Assembly: GCA_902702965.1 (NCBI GenBank)
Contig: CACRXP010000179.1
Location: 847,316-911,315 of the forward strand
Direction of reading: 5' to 3'
Length of the DNA: 64,000 nucleotides
DNA from: Spirometra erinaceieuropaei
Lineage: Eukaryota > Platyhelminthes > Cestoda > Diphyllobothriidea > Diphyllobothriidae
The translations under genes and the position numbers were made by a program. The notes beneath the pieces are model-generated. The model did no database searches. It was not told the DNA's origin and was given only the letters and a program-made list of their open reading frames with translations. This document shows, one piece after another, positions 59,841 through 64,000 of the stretch (position 1 is its first letter; every line of letters begins with the position of its first letter).

Positions 59841-62800
59841 TCATATATATGCGTTTATTTATGGCTGAAAATCTCTTGTTTGCTTAAAAAGGCAAAATAT
59901 TCCACGAATATTGACTCGTTGCCCTTTCTTCGTTTTCATAAACCGGAGGCCCCATAGGACATATGCTAAATCATGTCTTTACACTCCTTGGAAAGTGTTT
60001 TTCTGAATTTAATCTCCCGTATTGCATGTCTCCAAAAACGCCCTACGGTTGAACTAATCAACATTTGTGTCCTTGACAGCCTTGAAACTTGACGGACACG
60101 AGAGACGGGTAATGGCTTAACCAGACTGATTTCCGAGGGAGTCAGTCTAACCTAAGTCTGATATGACCCACAACTGCAGCTTTCTTGGCGATAGTCGTTA
60201 TTCTATGGAACAGAGTAATGTATCACTATTCCTTCTAAAAACAGTCCATTAATACCGTTACGCAAGAAAAGTGTTTTGTATTAATCAAAATTATTTTACA
60301 AATAACTCTTGACCTATAGCTAGATAATCGAAAACAAAATAAGTGTATGCCTCGGAAGCCCAAAAAAACTTTGCTTACAAAATCCTTACTTTGACATAAA
60401 CGCATGGGGCAAAAAACTGCAAAAATAATTCCTTAAGATAACATATGTTCCGGTATGAGCTTAAGTTTGTGAAAGTCGGCAAAAATGCACTTGACAAGTT
60501 TCGGAGAACTGAACATTGGTAACAAATCGGCAGCAAACGGACAAACATTTTCGTTGACCACTGCTTTATTTACCCACTTTTTAATGGAATATGCTTTTGA
60601 TGTTTATATGCAAATATGTGCACATGCGTATGCATATAAGCAAAATATTTCCGCCCGAACAACTGTGGGTATTCATGCATCACCGAAAGACAACGTCCGA
60701 TCGTTTTTAAAATAAACATATGGTAGTTCATAGACTTATTTTCCGTTTGCCTGACTGTTCAGTTTTATAATCAAGACACATAAGTTTATCTTCATGCTTA
60801 AATAACCTTGTACAAATGCGAACGAAGGCGCAAAGGAAATTCGCTCGTTCATAATACTAGCGTTTGATGTAGTCTTGACCTTTCTTTTTAATAAAACTTA
60901 CAAAAATTGTATTTCATAATGGACTCACTTCATTTTATCTTCCCTGCGATTTAACTCCGTGCGGAGTAAACTCACTCACGGCCTAAATTATTGATTGATT
61001 TAAAGAAAAATATATTGATACTATTTTAAAGCATGGACATTTTCCGACCATTTCCCGGAAAGACGAGTTACGTCATGCCTTAGTTCCATACCCAGTGGTG
61101 ATCTGCAAACGTGTGCGTAACTAACTAGTAGTCAGTCTCCATCACATTTGTGCAGTGGTGGAAGGCGGCGGTTAAATGACAGGCAAAAAAATTTTGTCAC
61201 ATGTTTTATCAGAAACAGACGTGACAGGACCAAAATGCTTAATAAAATCGGGCAAAAAAGGAAGTAAAAAAGACTTTATCGAACAAATGAATAAACAGTT
61301 CCGGCTCTGAAGAGTTGTCAGTAATTAAGCGCGTACACGATCAAATACATGCCCAACAAACAAAGGGGTATGTGCTATAGAAAAACTAAACGAGACAGGT
61401 TGACGAAGTCCTCTTTACCCTAAAGCGTTTTAAAACTTTGCCGGATGGTATATTTTTGAACGAATTCATCAGTTAAATCTCGGACGAATGGTAATAGTCA
61501 ACGAAGGCGCTGTCCCTTGACCATGAAGGATCATTTAGGTTTACCAGTGAGTCTGTTCAGTTCATTTTATTTGGACTTCTTCTTTGTCATAAGCAACGAA
61601 GACTATCAAAAAATCGGATGAGTGAATCTCGAACAAGTAAAAAACAAATGTGATAAAGTTACAGATAGACGAGTGGTCATAAGTGTCAGCAGCGCTAGCA
61701 GGCATTTATGCATATGTACTAGTAAGTTTACAGCAGAGTACTCAGTCTTAACACACATGCGCTGTAAAAGAGTGGCCTTATGTCAGCTGTCTTCAAGCGG
61801 CAAAGCGAGTGTCAGTAAATATGTACGTTTTTTCCCTTCTGTAGTGTTCATTTTTCTTTGACGTAAATTTATCAGGCGACCAAAATGAACTAGAGGACAT
61901 TTGGAAACGCTTGACTAGATCGTTATTTAAACGCGGCGACATTAATGGCTCGTAGACAGAACTACACAACAAATACGGTCTTTAACCAGTCTGGATCATG
62001 GGACTTTAAATGGTCTCACTTTCTTACTCGGAGTCACGCATAATGAGGGTATGCTAGCTCTGAACAGATCCAGAGCGTTATAACTGATGAAGATGTCACC
62101 TAGGCTCCTCAATTTAAATAAGTTGCGACAACCAACATTCTACCCCATAAGACGTGATACTGTTGGAATTCTTAACGAATTTTCAACACTGTGTACTTTT
62201 TAATAAGATAGGATACAGTTTAAGTTAGCCCTCAGCAAAGAACTTGGACTAAGCCTATAATCCATGTTGATTTTTCCGGTATCAATCCAAACAACTCTAA
62301 TAAACAGTCGGAACGCATAAATGAGCCGGTGCTGTGAAATGCAGGCAACCGATTTCCGTGTGGTTAGACACAAATAAAACTGTGGCTCAACACGGCCAAT
62401 TCAGTGCTCAGTCGAGGGATAAAATCCATTTGTCTTGGCACTCTTAACCAGGGCAGTATATCCCGAGCCCAAGCACCTCTCCATAGAATCGGTTCTATAA
62501 ATTCATATATCTTGGCCTACTGCGCTCAAAACGCTAGTTCCAGTCCGTTTGGCCTGGTTTTTCAGTCCCCGAAGTAATAATATTGTGATATTTGTATCTT
62601 AAGCTCCCAATGGTCACAACCTAGACAAAGTTAACACTAAGTCGAAGACTTGATATTTACACTGACGTTATACATTTGAATGTGCACCTTACAAAATTAC
62701 TACTGTAGAAAATGATTCCATTGCCTTTTCGGGTACGATTAGGGGATTAGTGGCAAAAGTCTTATTCCCTTATGGAAGTGGCTTAACGTTTACTGTTATG

Positions 62801-62990
62801 ATTGTTTACACAGCTAAGGAGCGTACTAACACTAGTAAAAATGCATAACAAACTTGCAGTTTTGTTAATTAGTATTTAATTAGTATAAGTCAGTCTTTAT
62901 CAGTCGGCTGGGCCAGCACGGGGCCAGATCAGGATCCGGTATGCGTTACTGGGCTGCGAACCCATTGCAACGTTGCGCGCGTGGGGTGTG
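59841..62990. other. AT-rich unidentified sequence
   Basis: No exon, transposon protein or family repeat recognised in about 3.1 kb. Confidence 0.45.
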
Positions 62991-62994
62991 ACGG

Positions 62995-63240
62995 AAAGTC
63001 TAGGCACAGGCCAAAGCTACACCAGCCATCTCCATCCGACCCCGTCCCCGGTCTTCTTGACTCTGTCTTGACATCGCGTCTGGGTGATTCAGCGGAAGAA
63101 AGTGTGATAGATGCAGCGCAAGTTTACCACCATTTTAAATTAATTCATGCGCGAGTCATCGAACTGCGTCCATCGTGCTGTGGGGCACAGTACGGACATC
63201 GTCGGAAACTGCGGTCGTACTGTCATATGGGTGTTCCCAA
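62995..63240 (+). repeat. GC-rich interspersed repeat (plus)
   Basis: GGTCTTCTTGACTCTGTCTTGACATC, GATAGATGCAGCGCAAG, TTAATTCATGCGCGAGTCA, CTGTGGGGCACAGTACGG and CGGTCGTACTGTCATATGGGTG follow the copy at 10540. Confidence 0.7.
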
Positions 63241-63820
63241 TGTATAATAGGGCATTTGCGTTCTGAGTCTCTTTTTCCACTGGACGCATGAATGACTCTG
63301 ACCACCGCTCGTTATTCTTGCATAAGTAGTGCTTTACTATTCAGTTTTTTGCATGCGCCAAAACTTTGAGTTTCTAACCGCTGTGGTTAGTAGATGATTA
63401 TTTTCAGCAAAGACGTGTCGAAACGATCAGTATCAGTATCAGTATATTTCAGGGAAAGTAGGTGTGTACCTTTGAAATCCCTATTGGTTACATGCAGAGG
63501 ATATATATGGAGGAAATGGAAAGGAAGTAACATGAAAGAAATGCGAGGGGAATAGCAAAAACTTTACAGATGAACACAGAATGTCATGCTTTAACAGAGT
63601 TTAGAGGCACATTAACTTGCTTTGTTGGTCAAAATACAGCGGACAGTTGAGGCACACTTAAGACACGGGAAAAAGAGGTAAAATTGTTTAGTCTACAGGC
63701 ATCGTGGTGAATGCGAACAGCGGTGCGCGAGGTGGCCCAAGCTTAATAAATAACATAAACATATATTACTTAAATGTTGGTAGTAGCATCGTTATAACAC
63801 TAAATTGACAGCGTTGGCTG

Positions 63821-64000
63821 TCAAGGTGGCCGTAGTCCGGTGTTATTGTGGTGCACGCTACAATGCTGATCTAGTCTCCATTTAAAAGTATCTACCGAGC
63901 CTGACATAACAACATCCTCAGGCAAGGCATTCCAAGCTGCAACCACTCTGTTGGAGAAGAAGAACTTTCGGGTGTCTAGCCGGGCGCCAGCCACACGCAG
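63821..64000 (-). CDS. non-LTR (CR1/Jockey-like) reverse transcriptase, C-terminal end
   Basis: Sixty codons are open from the window edge to TGA at 63823-63821, with no ATG needed because the frame enters from outside. It reads RLDTRKFFFSNRVVAAWNALP, EDVVMSGSVDTFKWRLDQH. The R-K-F-F-F-S-x-R-V-V-x-x-W-N-x-L-P, then S-V-x-x-F-K-x-x-L-D pattern is the well-known C-terminal tail of LINE reverse transcriptases of the CR1/Jockey groups. The RT core must lie to the right of the window. Whether the element is intact cannot be judged. Confidence 0.8.
   Translation of the reverse strand: MRVAGARLDTRKFFFSNRVVAAWNALPEDVVMSGSVDTFKWRLDQHCSVHHNNTGLRPP

Overview
This looks like repeat-dense nuclear DNA from an animal. 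A flatworm, probably a tapeworm, is my best guess, but that is inference. The reasons are very small and very large introns in one gene, several Penelope-like element (PLE) lineages, abundant hammerhead-type motifs, a CR1/Jockey-like LINE tail, Ty3/gypsy remains and degenerate TTAGGG/CCCTAA tracts. I see no bacterial, plasmid or phage features.

One host gene can be supported. It lies on the minus strand and encodes a FERM-domain (band 4.1 superfamily) protein. Six exons join with matching splice phases: 47996-47591, 20708-20601, 10461-10410, 5517-5436, 5147-5050 and 3700-3571. A possible seventh lies upstream at 48179-48076. They give the FERM F1 lobe and most of F2; the rest of the gene is beyond the window or unseen. 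The introns are about 26.9, 10.1, 4.9, 0.29 and 1.35 kb, so most of the window is intron filled with mobile DNA.

Mobile DNA by region. (a) TA-flanked foldback elements of about 0.7-1 kb with long inverted arms occur at 1-272, 4083-4786, 20980-21977, 25069-26064, 31183-33087, 36841-38820 (with another copy nested inside), 51260-52250, 55140-56118 and partly at 59254-59450. (b) A nearly whole PLE sits at 16998-20222, with terminal repeats, a 14-bp target duplication and a broken RT plus GIY-YIG frame. Fragments of other PLEs lie at 14958-15245, 31465-32310 and 43197-43481. (c) A decayed Ty3/gypsy pol (26776-29300) was itself hit by an inverted pair of tRNA-like SINEs. (d) A LINE reverse-transcriptase C-terminus lies at the right edge.

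The most interesting content is two families of hammerhead-ribozyme-like motifs. Family A is a 45-nt motif repeated at 13654, 24015, 35649, 48837, 58938 and 59778, plus decayed copies. It is part of a roughly 307-nt unit, tandem in at least two places, that also carries a tRNA-like module with A- and B-box-like sequence. Helix I changes by compensatory substitution between copies. This is the layout of a retrozyme (a small non-coding, hammerhead-bearing retroelement). Family B (13395, 15428, 15585, 42945, 43563) lies about 200-260 nt downstream of PLE endonuclease fragments and is probably the hammerhead of that PLE lineage. Both families therefore share one intron-rich locus with the PLEs thought to mobilise such RNAs.
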